Translations under genes and position numbers: made by a program | In this document: in pieces, positions 43,331 to 54,100 of the stretch | How the letters are laid out: every line of letters starts with the position of its first letter | Numbering within the stretch: position 1 is the first letter of the stretch | The notes under the pieces: model-generated | What the model was told of the DNA's origin: nothing | The model's input: only the letters and a program-made list of their open reading frames with translations | Database searches by the model: none | From: Budorcas taxicolor | Taxonomy: Eukaryota > Chordata > Mammalia > Artiodactyla > Bovidae | Direction of reading: 5' to 3' | Assembly: GCF_023091745.1 (NCBI RefSeq) | Contig: NC_068911.1 | Location: 159,202,004 to 159,266,003, forward strand | Length of the DNA stretch: 64,000 nt

Positions 43331-43606
43331 GACCACCATCACAAAAATATGCAAACAATAAATGCTGGAGAGGGTGTGGAGAAAACGGAACCCTCTTGCA
43401 CTGTTTGTGGAAAAGTACACTGATTCAGCCACTATGGAGAAGTATTGAGGTTCCTCAAAAAATTAATAAAACTACCATATGACTACATATGATAATCCCA
43501 CTACTGGGCATACACCCAGAGAAAAACCATAACTCAAAACGACATGCACCCCAGTGTTCATTGCAGCTATTTACAATAGCCAGAACACGGAAGCAACCTA
43601 AATGTC
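43331..43606 (+). mobile_element. Twin-primed L1, inverted ORF2 segment
   Basis: The ORF2 C-terminal coding region in plus orientation: GCTGGAGAGGGTGTGGAG, AACCCTCTTGCACTG, CATACACCCAGAG and CATTGCAGCTATTTACAATAG. This is opposite to the 3' UTR segment next to it. The 5' piece inverted relative to the 3' piece within one TSD is the signature of twin priming. Confidence 0.9.
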
Positions 43607-43639
43607 CAAAATTCATTTACATTTATCAAGACCTTACTC

Positions 43640-43750
43640 ATTGATTCAACAAAGCTACTGAATACCTGCCTCCAAGATAACTATAGCCCAAAATACAGAG
43701 ATGAGTAACATTAAAAGCCTGACCTCATAGATGTTATTCTTACAAGGGTG
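43640..43750 (+). repeat. Short L2-like fragment
   Basis: GATTCAACAAAGCTACTGAA, TACCTGCCTCCAAGATAAC, ATGAGTAACATTAAAAGCC and GACCTCATAGATGTT follow L2 order. It is short and diverged. Confidence 0.4.
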
Positions 43751-44154
43751 AATTGGCAATGAGGAAAGATTGGATTACCTGATTCTCTAGCATGGAATAT
43801 CTAGTTAGGACCATCTCATTGGACTATCCAGTCTGAATGATAGCAAGCCTGAGGTTGACCTATATGACACCTATGTTGGATCACTTTTTTCACCATCACA
43901 GAGTTGAAATGTAGTTTCTTTTATTAAAATTTAACATGCACAGTTTTCTACTGCATAAGGAATACGAAGTGAGGTGCATCTGACATACCCTTACACTGGG
44001 GTGCAATCATGCAGAAATATGAGACAAGGTTAGTTTTGATATCACCAGGTCTGCCATTTGTGAAAAATTATTACTGTGATTTACAAATCAAATCCTAAAT
44101 TAATAAGATAGAATATTTGCTCTGTTACCCACTGATCTAAATTTCATGCCATTG

Positions 44155-44315
44155 TTTCACTTTTCACTTTCATGCATTGGAGAAGGAAATAGCAACCCAC
44201 TCCAGTGTTCTTGCCTGGAGAATCCCAGGGACAGAGGAGCCTGGTGGGCTGCCGTCTATGGGGTCGCACAGAGTTGGACACGACTGAAGTGACTTAGCAG
44301 CAGCAGCAGTAGTAG
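44155..44315 (+). mobile_element. 5'-truncated Bov-tA SINE with AGC-repeat tail
   Basis: It begins TTTCACTTTCATGCATTGG, lacking the tRNA head, and runs through CTGGTGGGCTGCCGTCTATG to ACACGACTGAAGTGACTTAG and a (CAG)n/(TAG)n tail at 44297-44315. This subtype commonly seeds trinucleotide microsatellites in bovids. Confidence 0.93.
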
Positions 44316-47300
44316 TTGGACAATCCAGAAGTCAATAATCATGGCTATGGGATGACTCCTTCAATATTTGTTTTTGCCTTTAGAATAAGAATTAACTGCT
44401 AACTCATTCCATTATATTGCATCTGCATGGGCTAGCAAGATTCTCCAACTAGAATGACTACTCTCAGTATGTTTTCCCGACTGTGCCAGAAATTCTAGTT
44501 ATATTGAAAATGAAATCTAAATGAAGAAAAGGGTACTTGTCTTCATTCATCACATAAGAGAAAAACTCCCTGCTATATTATCCAAGATCTCTTAGCCAGA
44601 GAGTAATAATGTACCACCTAGGCTGAGTTTCCTGCTTCTTTTGATATCACTGTGATAAGCTTATCAGGGGGGAAAAAAAGCAAAGCAGAAGCAGAGCATC
44701 AGCATTTCACATTAATGTGATATTCTTGTTACCTGCAAGACCAAGTGGGGTTGTGAGAGTTATAGTCACCCTCCCAGTTCCCTGGAGGATGACAGAATGC
44801 CAAGAGGATAACACACACATCTTGCAAAGGCACTAGCCCACTGCGGCAGATGCTTAGCACCTGGCTGCACTGAGCTGGCAGGAGAACTCACCATAGTCTG
44901 CACTGCAAAATCACAGGAAGAGCTGTTTATAAACCTGTGAAAGGAGGAAGCTTCATTCAAAGGAAAAGGCTTTAGAGGAAATCCAGCTGCCTAGCACATA
45001 ATCTGTTTTCCCTGCCTTCATCCTCCTGGGTATTTTGCAGTAAGTAATGAAAAATTGACCATTACATAGGGTGAAAATAGTATAGAGAGAGAGAAAGAGA
45101 GAGAGAGAGAGGAGAAAGAGGGGAAAAGAGAAGAGGGGAGGGAGAAGTCTAAGAAGGCAAGGTAAGACAGCCAGTTTACCAGCAGCTTCATTTGGGGGGT
45201 GGTAGGTACACTTTTTTCTAACCTGCTAAATATTTAGACATGATGTGAAAGTGATCGGATGAATATCTTTAACCCTATTTCCTTTACAGTTCTTAGACAC
45301 TCTGCAGGTAATTTCAGTGCTTAATAAAACATGCCAATAAGACAACAGAAAGATCTGTGTTAGATTTTCTAAGAAGCTTTAAGTCAAACATGTATTGCAA
45401 ATTCAGACACATAATACAATCACTGTTCCAATCTACAGTCATCACATACCTTGTTCATTTCATGCAATTTACCAAGATGACTAAGATCTGACATATTACA
45501 GTGCAACTCTTCAGCACACAGAAAATCTAGTGAAACCACTGGGGAAATGATTCTTAATAGTAGTGCTTAACTATAAATCTTTCCATGGCTGGTCACAAAT
45601 TCAACCTTCGACTAAACTCCAGTCTCAGTCTTTCTGTTGCCTTGCGTTACAAGGCTTAGGATGCTTCTGAATTATAACCAAAATAATCATGGTTTTAAAT
45701 TAAAGTATATTCACACATGCATACCCACACATACACATAATTCATTTGACACAAACATCAGCAGTTAGATTTTATTCCTAGAAACCTGATACCTGATAGA
45801 GTGAAATATGAGATTAAAAGAAAAAAGAGAGAGAGAGATGAGAGAGAAAGCACAAAGAAGCACTCCTAGCATTTGGTGTTTAAATGTTTTCTCCCCATCC
45901 CTCTTTTCTAAATTGTTAAGGATATTTTTTGGAATGCTTTGGCAGAACTCCAAAGATTATTGACACCATATTTCAGCATCACACATAGAATTATAATCTC
46001 CATTCCAAGCTGAGTGCCAGTCTGAACCTTAAGAAATACTTTATCCTTGCGCCCTCGCCCTTTTACAGAAACTCCTAATGTGGATATAGTTGCAGGTTTG
46101 AAAGAATCAAACGCAATGCTGCACTGCTTTTCTCCTTTTAAATTTCACCCTAAGAGTCACCTCTAAGCCCACTGGTTTTTACCCACCTCAGCCTCCTTCA
46201 AATAGCTTAATCTCAACCTACAATATTGAACATTCCTGACTCTACATTCCACTCACCCCCTAATCCTTTAAATCTCTTCCCCATAGTCCTTTGACACATT
46301 CCTAGGATTTATCAATCTCTTGTAATTCAGGATTAGTTTGCATATTTACCTTGGGTCACTCTGGGATACACAAAACTATCCTGTTACTAAGCAAGTTTGC
46401 ACACCCTGAAGAAGTCAGAGGTAAGTGACATATACATTCAGATACTGACACTGTTATGTACTCTAAATGCTGAATATAAGGAGCTAGACTTAGCAAATAA
46501 AAGTGGGGATATCCAATTAAATTTGCATTTCAGGTAGCCAATATATTTTGTATAAGTATGTCCTTTGCAATATCTGGGACATACTTATATAATAATGTAT
46601 TTATTATTTATATGACATTCAGATTTATCTGAATATCCTATCTTTTATCTGCCATCCTTTGCTGAATTTGGACATGGTGAGGAGGAAGCCAAAGTTTAAC
46701 GAATAATATTCCAGAAGCAGACCTCAACAAAAAGTCAGAGGACCCATGTCCAGCCTCAGAGTTTAGGAGAGAAGAGCCTGTAGCCAGACAGACATGAGAA
46801 GGCATACAGCTGCCGTTCCACTATTTGATGTCATGTCCAACATCCTTAACCAATCAAGACACCCCTTCTGGCTTCAACACAACCCTTCAGACATCCATTA
46901 CAAATCAGTCAGATTTCTCTCATGAGATGAAACCTTCTAGCAATCCCTGGCCTAGACAAGGCTAAGTGTGCAATATGTGGAATTACTCAGGTTTAGTTCC
47001 CAAGCACATCTCAATGGGTTTTCCTTACTCTATGAACAACAGACAATAAAATAAAAAGAACAACAAAAATGACCTTAAAAATGACCTAATGAATGATTAC
47101 CAAGTGGTAGTTCAGAAAATATGGATTACAATCCACATTTTACCTCATTGATAATGCACATTCTTTCTTTGGTTCTTACAAGTTAAAAGATACTTAATTC
47201 ATATACTGTAACTACATACATTTAAAGATTACACATTGGCCACCTACTAAATGAATTAAAGTTATAAACGTGATATATTTACAAAATTAAACTCTAGCTT

Positions 47301-48334
47301 TAGTAAGGTTTCTTCTACTAAACTCAAAATTAGATGACTCTAAGAGGTCCTACGCTGCCACGTAATGCTGACAAGGTTGTGTAACTAACTGAGCACAACT
47401 TGCAGAGTGCCTGCACTTTTCAGGAAGCATGCTTGGTTATCAATGTGGTCTTAACTTGGTAATGGTTTCCAAGTGCCTTGTACTTATGAATTACTCTTGG
47501 CTTAGCTTTTTCATTTGCATTGGACTTTGTTGTGGCTCGTTTGGTTAACCCCAGAGTGTATAGCAATATATGCTTCCATCAACAGTTTTTGAGAACCATA
47601 ATTTTGCAATCACCAGACTTTAAGTCATGTATACATTGTGATTCAAAGACGAGTCATCTCCACCACTCTGCTAAGGCAAACCACAAAAATTTGCTTATAC
47701 AGTGACACGTTCCCTCTTATTACTATATTCCCTTCCCTCTCTAGAGTGGGAATGGATCGAATAAGTGGGCTGTGGGGTCTTTTCCTCTGCCAATCCGCAC
47801 TACCATCAAAAATAGTTTGAGAAATACTCTTCTAGAACAATGACTCTCAACTGTAATCAGGTGGTATTAAATATCAGAACATGGAATGATATCATGTGGT
47901 CAGATCTTTTTCATATCAAGAAAAATATCCCAGCAAGAAACAATAATTTTAGGATACATAAAATCTCAACCGAAAACATATCACTAATGTTTTAAGTTAT
48001 TAAACTAAACATGACTCTAACTTTTTTCCTACAAATATTTGTCTCCTCTTCCTTTATTCAGAGCACAAAACAAATATGTCACAAACTATTAGTGAATTAT
48101 GAAATCAATGGAGTAGATGTTGAGTAGGTTTAGTGGGAGAGGAATTTTTTGTTTGTCTGTTTTCTTGTTTGTTTGTTTTTTGGATAGCACAGCAGAATAT
48201 AGACCAGAATTTACCTCCTGAAAATTGTTTCTTTGGCTGCATGTGCGCACGGGTGCACATTTTCTAGGCCACAATGTAAAATGAATTTCTGGCTGAGTGA
48301 GAAGGTCTTGGTTAAAAATTTGAAAAACATTGCT
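44316..48334. other. Unassigned DNA, 4 kb
   Basis: No gene, structural RNA or confident repeat apart from the GA tract listed separately and a smaller one at 45825-45850. Short frames (44766-44960, 45765-45953, 47520-47820) show no domains. Confidence 0.5.
45080..45150. repeat. (GA)n purine tract
   Basis: AGAGAGAGAAAGAGAGAGAG followed by GGAGAAAGAGGGG-type purines for about 70 bases on one strand. It can form triplex DNA and is likely polymorphic. Confidence 0.95.
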
Positions 48335-48465
48335 CTAAACTAGTGCTTCTCAAATTTCATGGCATAAAAATTATCTGGAAATCTTGTTAAAATGCAATTT
48401 CTGATTTGGTATGTTCTGGTCAGGGCATTACATTTTGCGTTTCCATAAATCCAAAATTATTTTCA
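48335..48465 (+). repeat. MER5A-like hAT DNA transposon remnant
   Basis: CTAGTGCTTCTCAAATTTCA, AATTATCTGGAAATCTTGTT, AAAATGCAATTTCTGATTTG and CATTACATTTTGCGTTTC match the order of the non-autonomous hAT-Charlie MER5A element. Confidence 0.7.
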
Positions 48466-48646
48466 TAATGCAGATCTACAGGATCAGTTTGGGTCATGGC
48501 AGCCTAGAGTGACAACGGCAACACACGTGCAGAGCAGACTAGTCCTCCCCAGGAATGCCAAGTGAAGGTTACATCCCTGTGCATCCTACTCAGGTTGCCC
48601 AAGTACCCTGGGGAGCCTGCAGCCGCAAACCCTGGCTAAATATAGT

Positions 48647-48873
48647 CTGTCCTCCACGTCTGAGGGTTCTACGGCCCACATTCAGTGGAACCATCAGATT
48701 TGGTCGAATTCCCAGATGCAGAACACACAGATAGGAAGGGTCAGTTTACTGAGGCATTTTATATAAGGGGCTTGAGCATTCCTAGCTTTTCATACCTATT
48801 GCAGGAAAGAACGGGGCTGGCAAGACTTAGAACCAAAGCCCTGCCAGTACCAGGGATGACTGTAGTTCCTTCT
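48647..48873 (+). repeat. MER2-like (Tigger/pogo) DNA transposon remnant
   Basis: The left end TAGTCTGTCCTCCACGTCTG and right end CCAGGGATGACTGTA have the inverted-repeat character of MER2-type elements, with TA at both borders. Internal ATTTTATATAAGGGGCTTGA and GCATTCC fit. About a third of the expected middle seems to be missing. Confidence 0.55.
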
Positions 48874-51589
48874 ACCAGAGGTTGAGCCTTCTCTGCTGTC
48901 TGCTTTTCTTCCCTCCCCCTCCTCACATGTGTTATCAAAAAGTTGGGAAAGATTACTGGTCACAAGTCACTGACATGAAACAGGTCAAATTAGGTATAGG
49001 ATTCAGAGATGCACTGTTGGTGAGAACTTGAGTAAAGTCACTCTAATAGCTATTTCAACCCTGCTATTCACAAAATTTATTTATAACATGAATCTGTGTC
49101 TTGTTCCTCCTGGAGTCTTCAGTTCCTTCTCCAGTTTTGTAGACTTAGGACAGAACCTAATTTGCCTTTTCAGTACATCTATTTGTTCACCCACTTTCCA
49201 GTGTGAAGTCTTTCTCCATCTGGTTAACTACTATTCATCTTCTAAGATGCCCATCTTAGAACTTCATTCTATTGATATAATTCCAAGGGAGCTATCACCA
49301 CCTTCTGGGTGCCATCTTGGAAACTCTAAACCTAGGATTATATACCTTTCCTGGGTGCTCTTATAATATCTCTACCTCTTATTATGCCCTGTAAGTAATT
49401 GTCTACCTCCCTTCTCCAGATTGGGTGCAGATGACAGGAAGGGCTTGCTTTAGTGTCCCACAACCTTAGCACAGGTCCTGGTGTGTAAAAACAGGATGGA
49501 ATATTGAATAGGGAACTTAACAAAAGAGTCAGCACTCTAAATCCTTCAGGGAATCAAAAACCTATTGACCACCATGGAACTCCCATAAAGCATAATGCGA
49601 AAATTCAGAACCCTAGCTTTCATTTTTGCCTTGTTCTATTGGAGCTAACATTGCTAGAAATATCCTTTGGATAAGCTTCTTCCCTAAATTAATGACTCTA
49701 GATAATGGAAACTTTCATTTTGTTGTTAGCCTTTCAAAAACACAGGGTGAGGTTTACAAGTTTCTTTCCTTTCCTGTGTATACCTTGATATTTTTAAGGT
49801 GGGGTGTTCTGATTCATGGAGAGGTGTGAATAGAAATGACCTCACCATGGGTGGGGTCAGTCTTAATTCTAAGACAGCCCATAGAGCCTGCCTTGAACCA
49901 TCCGCTGATTCTCCTGCCAGGCAAAATGTCTTTCTCTCTTCCTCTCCCCTCTAAAAGTAAAGGAAGAGAAAAACACCAAAAAGCTCCCTTTTATCAAAAA
50001 CTGCAATAACTGTGGGGCACTGGGCTGATCATGATGATGTTTATGAGACTTTCTCAATCTACACCTTCCACAGATGTAGAAAGTTATTTCAAATTCATCT
50101 GAAAACAATGAAAGGCATCCAGATAAGTTTCTTAGCATGACAGACGAGTCACTCCTAAAATTAATTTTTGTGTCTTGCTTTAAGGCAGAGATGATTTTTC
50201 TGGAAATTAATAGTTTAAATATTTGTATTGCTCTTTCCTCAAAGTGCTTAGAGATCACTAAATGCTAAGTAAATATTGTGAAGTGACCCGTAACTCAAGT
50301 TAACTGATTTATTTTATGACATTCCACCTGAAATCTACCTTCCAATAAAAGATGGGAGATGAGTACCCTTTCTCTTTTGCCTACTAACAAGCCTCCATTT
50401 TTTCCCTTGAATTCTTCTGAGTTTACCAACTGTAAAATATTTTGCCTTAGGACAAGATTAGTTGCCATGTAGATGCTCATTGTTTTTAAGTCAAAGCTAT
50501 ATTTAGTTAAGTGATGAAAATCCTATCCATCAGTTACCCTTCTTATTCTATAAATACATATGAGAGAGAGTTTGACTTTGTCAAATTCTCAGTAATCATA
50601 GCATAGGATTTGTCCTAAATGCCAAAAATGGCTTCAGAAAGATTCGTCAAACACCCACTAAATCCCTGTTGAGTGCTACTGAGTTCTTAATTTCACAACA
50701 AAAAGTTAGAAGAAATAAAAAATTGAATAGAAAGAAAAAAGCTTACAAAAAAATTAGAAACTTGTCAAGTTGTTCAATTAAGACATAGCAGGAATAGCAC
50801 ACACTGGAAGGACAGAGTTTTGTGTAGTTGGTTTTGCAGAATAAAACTTTAAGAACAGGTTTATTTATTATCAGGTTTGCGGCTGTTGCCATCCTTTCTA
50901 AAGTAATATTTCCATGTATACAGAAACAAGTAGCTTCCTGTATGAAAACTGCATTTTTTCCCACAGCCCAGAAGTTTCATTGCTTATATATAAATGTGAA
51001 TTAATATAGCCCAGAATTGTTATTAATGCTTGATTTACATATCTACTCTGCCAAACTATGTAGCCCTATTCTTTCTAAACTCAGTTGCATGTTTGTCCTT
51101 ATGTCACTTGGGAGAAATTCAAAAGGAACTTGGGACTTTTGCCAAATTCTCTAAATTCTTAAATTCAAACATTTTAAGCAAGATAAAGCAGGAAATCCAG
51201 AGGGCATCCTCTGAGCCAGATAACACCTCATAGTCAAAGGCAGGTAATAAGGCAAGCCCTCATTTCAGAGCACTTTGACTAGGCTGTAAGCAAGGTGGCA
51301 TGCAGGATTGTTACAGAAAATTCCTTCACAAAGCAATCTGAGAGGACTTTGAATATCAGTTTCCATCACATGGCTCGGTAGGGACTTTAGCTGGTCCAGA
51401 GAGTAGAACTAAGATGACCTTCTACCAAAGGACCTAGGTCAGTGCTATTCAAAGTTTGTTCAGGCACTAATGCTGGCCTTTCAATTGTTATTACCTGTCC
51501 ATAGTGACAGAAGTATAGAAATTAAAAGAAAGTATTGTAAAACTCTCTAGCTGTGTTTCCTCCATTTTATAAATCCCAACATTATCTTA
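48874..51589. other. Unassigned DNA
   Basis: 2.7 kb without a recognised gene or repeat. Frames of 112 codons (49028-49366 plus) and 129 codons (49869-50258 minus) have no domain, no homologous motif that I recognise, and low-complexity-like composition. Confidence 0.5.
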
Positions 51590-52524
51590 TTCAATCTGTC
51601 TCCCAGAGTAATGGAAATCAAAACAAAAATAAACAAGTGGGATTTAATTAAACTCAAAAGCTTTTCTACAGTGAAGGAAGCCATAAACAAAATGACAACC
51701 CACAGAATGGCAGAAAATATTTGCAGATGATGCAACCAGCAAGGGATTTGTCTCTGCAGTTTACAAACAGCTCATGCAGCTTAATATCATCAAAACAAAT
51801 AACCCAATCAAAAAATGGACAGAAGACCTAAGTAGAGACCTCTGCAAAGAAGTCATACAGATAGCCTAGAGGCACATGAAAAGATATTCAACATCTAATT
51901 ATTAGGGAAATACAAGTCAAAACTACCATGAGATATCACCTCACAGCAATCAGAATAGGTCTCATCAAAAAAAGTCCACAAACAGTAAATGGTAGAGTGT
52001 AGAGAGAAGGGAACCCATTTACATTGTTCATGGGAATGTAAACTGGGGAAGCCACTATGGAGAACAGTATGGAGGTTCCTTAAGAAACAAAAAATGAAGC
52101 TACCATATGATCCCACAACCCCACTCCTGGACATATATCCAGCAAAAAACATAATCGAAAGGGACACATGCTCCCCAGTGTCCATTGCAGTGCTATTTAC
52201 AATAGCCAAGACATGGAGACAGTCTAAATACTCATCACAGAAGAGTGGATAAAGACGGTGTGGTGTATATATATATACTCAAAGGACTATTACTCAACCA
52301 TTAAGAAGAAAGAGATAATACCATTTGCAGCAACAAGGCTGGACCTAGAGATTGTCATCCTGAGTGAAGTAAGTCAGGCAGAGAAGGAGAAATATCATAT
52401 GATATTGCTTATATACGGAACCTAAAAAAAAAAAAGTGATGCAAATGAACTGATTTACACAGCAGAGAATAAACTTATGGTCACTACAGGAAGAGGTGGG
52501 CGGTGGGGTGATGATAGTTAAGGA
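51590..52524 (+). pseudogene. L1 ORF2 C-terminus and 3' UTR start
   Basis: Collinear with the L1 ORF2 C-terminal region: AGTGGGATTTAATTAAACTC, CAGAATGGCAGAAAATATTTG, then an 87-codon frame (51989-52252) with MKLPYDPTTPLLDIYPAKN. The ORF2 stop region and 3' UTR follow (GAGTGAAGTAAGTCAGGCAG, AACTTATGGTCACTACAGG). Stops and frameshifts are scattered. It is split by a Bov-tA at 52525 and continues at 52728. Confidence 0.9.
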
Positions 52525-52727
52525 GGGCTTCCCTCGTGGCTCACACAGTAAAGAATCCTCCTACAATGGAAGAGACCAGGGTTTGATCCCTGGGTGGGGA
52601 AGATCCCCTGGAGGAGGAAATGGTAACCCACTTCCGTATTCTTACCTGGAGAATCCCATGGACAGAGGAGCCTGGCAGGCTATAGCCCATGGGTCGCAAA
52701 GAGTCGGACATGACTAAGTGACTAACG
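52525..52727 (+). mobile_element. Bov-tA SINE inside L1 3' UTR
   Basis: Complete unit: GGGCTTCCCTCGTGGCTCAC head, GGTTTGATCCC, and body to AGAGTCGGACATGACTAAGTG. L1 3' UTR lies on both sides. I saw no clear TSD. Confidence 0.94.
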
Positions 52728-52933
52728 CTTACTTTGGGATTGGCATGTTACACACTGCTATATTTAAAATGGATAACTAAAAGGGACCTACTATATAGCA
52801 CAGGGATCTCTGCTCAATATTCTGTAACAACCTAATTGAACAAAGTGTTTGAGAAATAATAGATGCATGTGTATGTACAGCTGAGTCACTTTGCTGTATA
52901 CCTGAAGTTAACACAATACGGTTAATCAACTGT
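52728..52933 (+). repeat. L1 3' UTR, continued
   Basis: GGCATGTTACACACTGCTAT, CCTACTATATAGCACAGGG and TCACTTTGCTGTATACCTGA lead toward the L1 end. It breaks at AATCAACTGT (52924-52933) and the last about 40 bp appear at 54062. Confidence 0.9.
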
Positions 52934-53152
52934 GCTCTGCTGTTCTGTGCTCAGTTGCTTCAGTCATGCCCGATTTTTTGTGACTCTATGGGCTGTAACC
53001 TGCCAGGCTCCTCAGTCCACAGGATTCTCCAGTCAAGAATACTGGAGTGGCTTTATACTCCCTCCTGCAGGGGATCTTCCTGACCCAGGATGGAACCGGC
53101 GTCTCCTGTATTACAGGCAGATTCTCTACCGATGAGCTACCAGGAAAGCCCT
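52934..53152 (-). mobile_element. Bov-tA SINE at L1 3' end
   Basis: Reverse full-length unit: TCAGTTGCTTCAGTCATGCC, GGAACCGGCGTCTCCTGTAT and CAGGCAGATTCTCTACC. The left flank AATCAACTGT (52924-52933) and the right flank AGTCAAATGT (53153-53162) match at 8 of 10 bases and probably are its TSD. Confidence 0.93.
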
Positions 53153-53162
53153 AGTCAAATGT

Positions 53163-54051
53163 CAGTTCAGTTCAGTCGCTCAGTCGTGTCCGACTCTTTG
53201 CGACCCCGTGAATCGCAGCATGCCAGGCCTCCCTGTCCATCACCAACTCCCAGAGTTCACTCAGACTCGTGTCCATCGAGTCAGTGATGCCATCCAGCCA
53301 TCTCATCCTCTGCTGGCCCCTTCTCCTCCTGCCCCCAACCCCTCCAGCATTAGAGTCTTTTCCAATGAGTCAACTCTTCGCATGAGGTGGCCAAAGTACT
53401 GGAGCTTCAGCTTTAGCATCATTCCTTCCAAAGAAATCCCAGGGTTGATCTCCTTCAGAATGGACTGGTTGGATCTCCTTGCAGTCCAAGGGACTCTCAA
53501 GAGTCTTCTCCAACATCACCAGTTCAAAAGCATCAATTCTTCAGTGCTCAGCCTTCTTCACAGTCCAAATCTCACATCCATACATGACTACTGGAAAAAC
53601 CATAGCCTTGACTAGACGGACCTTTGTTGGTAAGGTAATGTCTTTGCTTTTGAATACGCTGTCTAGGTTGGTCATAACTTTTCTTCCAAGGAATAAGTGT
53701 CTTTTAATTTCATGGCTGAAGTCACCATCTGCAGTGATTTTGGAGACCCAAAAAATAAGGTCTGACACTCTTTCCACTCTTTCCCCATCTATTTCCCATG
53801 AAGTGATGGGACCGGATGCCATGATCTTCATTTTCTGAATGTTGAGCTTTAAGCCAACTTTTTCACTCTCCTCTTTCACTTTCATCAAGAGGCTTTTGAG
53901 TTCCTCTTCACTGTCTGCCATAAGGGTGGTGTCATCTGCATGTCTGAGGTTCTTGATATTTCTCTCGGCAATCTTGATTCCAGCTTGTGTTTCTTCCAGT
54001 CCAGCGTTTCTCATGATGTACTCTGCATATGAGTTAAATAAGCAGGGTGAC
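53163..54051 (-). pseudogene. BovB 3' fragment next to Bov-tA
   Basis: 0.89 kb of BovB, tail at 53163-53176. A 170-codon frame (53541-54053) includes NLRHADDTTLMADSEEEL, so YADD has become HADD (53931-53942), and GLKLNIQKMKIMASG. It is 5'-truncated at sense GTCACCCTGCTTATTTAAC. Left flank AGTCAAATGT and right flank AATCAACTGT (54052-54061) are likely a decayed TSD that coincides with that of the neighbouring SINE. Confidence 0.93.
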
Positions 54052-54100
54052 AATCAACTGTAGTCCAATATAAAATAAAAAGGTTTAAAAAAAATTTTTT
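54052..54100 (+). repeat. L1 3' terminus and A-rich tail
   Basis: AATCAACTGTAGTCCAATAT and AAAATAAAAAGGTTTAAAAA finish the L1 begun at 51590. Confidence 0.85.

Noticed and set aside
46700..47000. GC-richer patch that might be an LTR or gene exon
   Set aside because: No inverted terminal bases, no open frame and no splice arrangement was convincing.
49028..49366. 112-codon frame as a possible host gene
   Set aside because: No domain, no splice signals in a convincing arrangement, and composition expected from AT-rich DNA.
49869..50258. 129-codon minus-strand frame as a possible host gene
   Set aside because: No recognisable protein family and no promoter or splice context. A chance frame is the simpler explanation.
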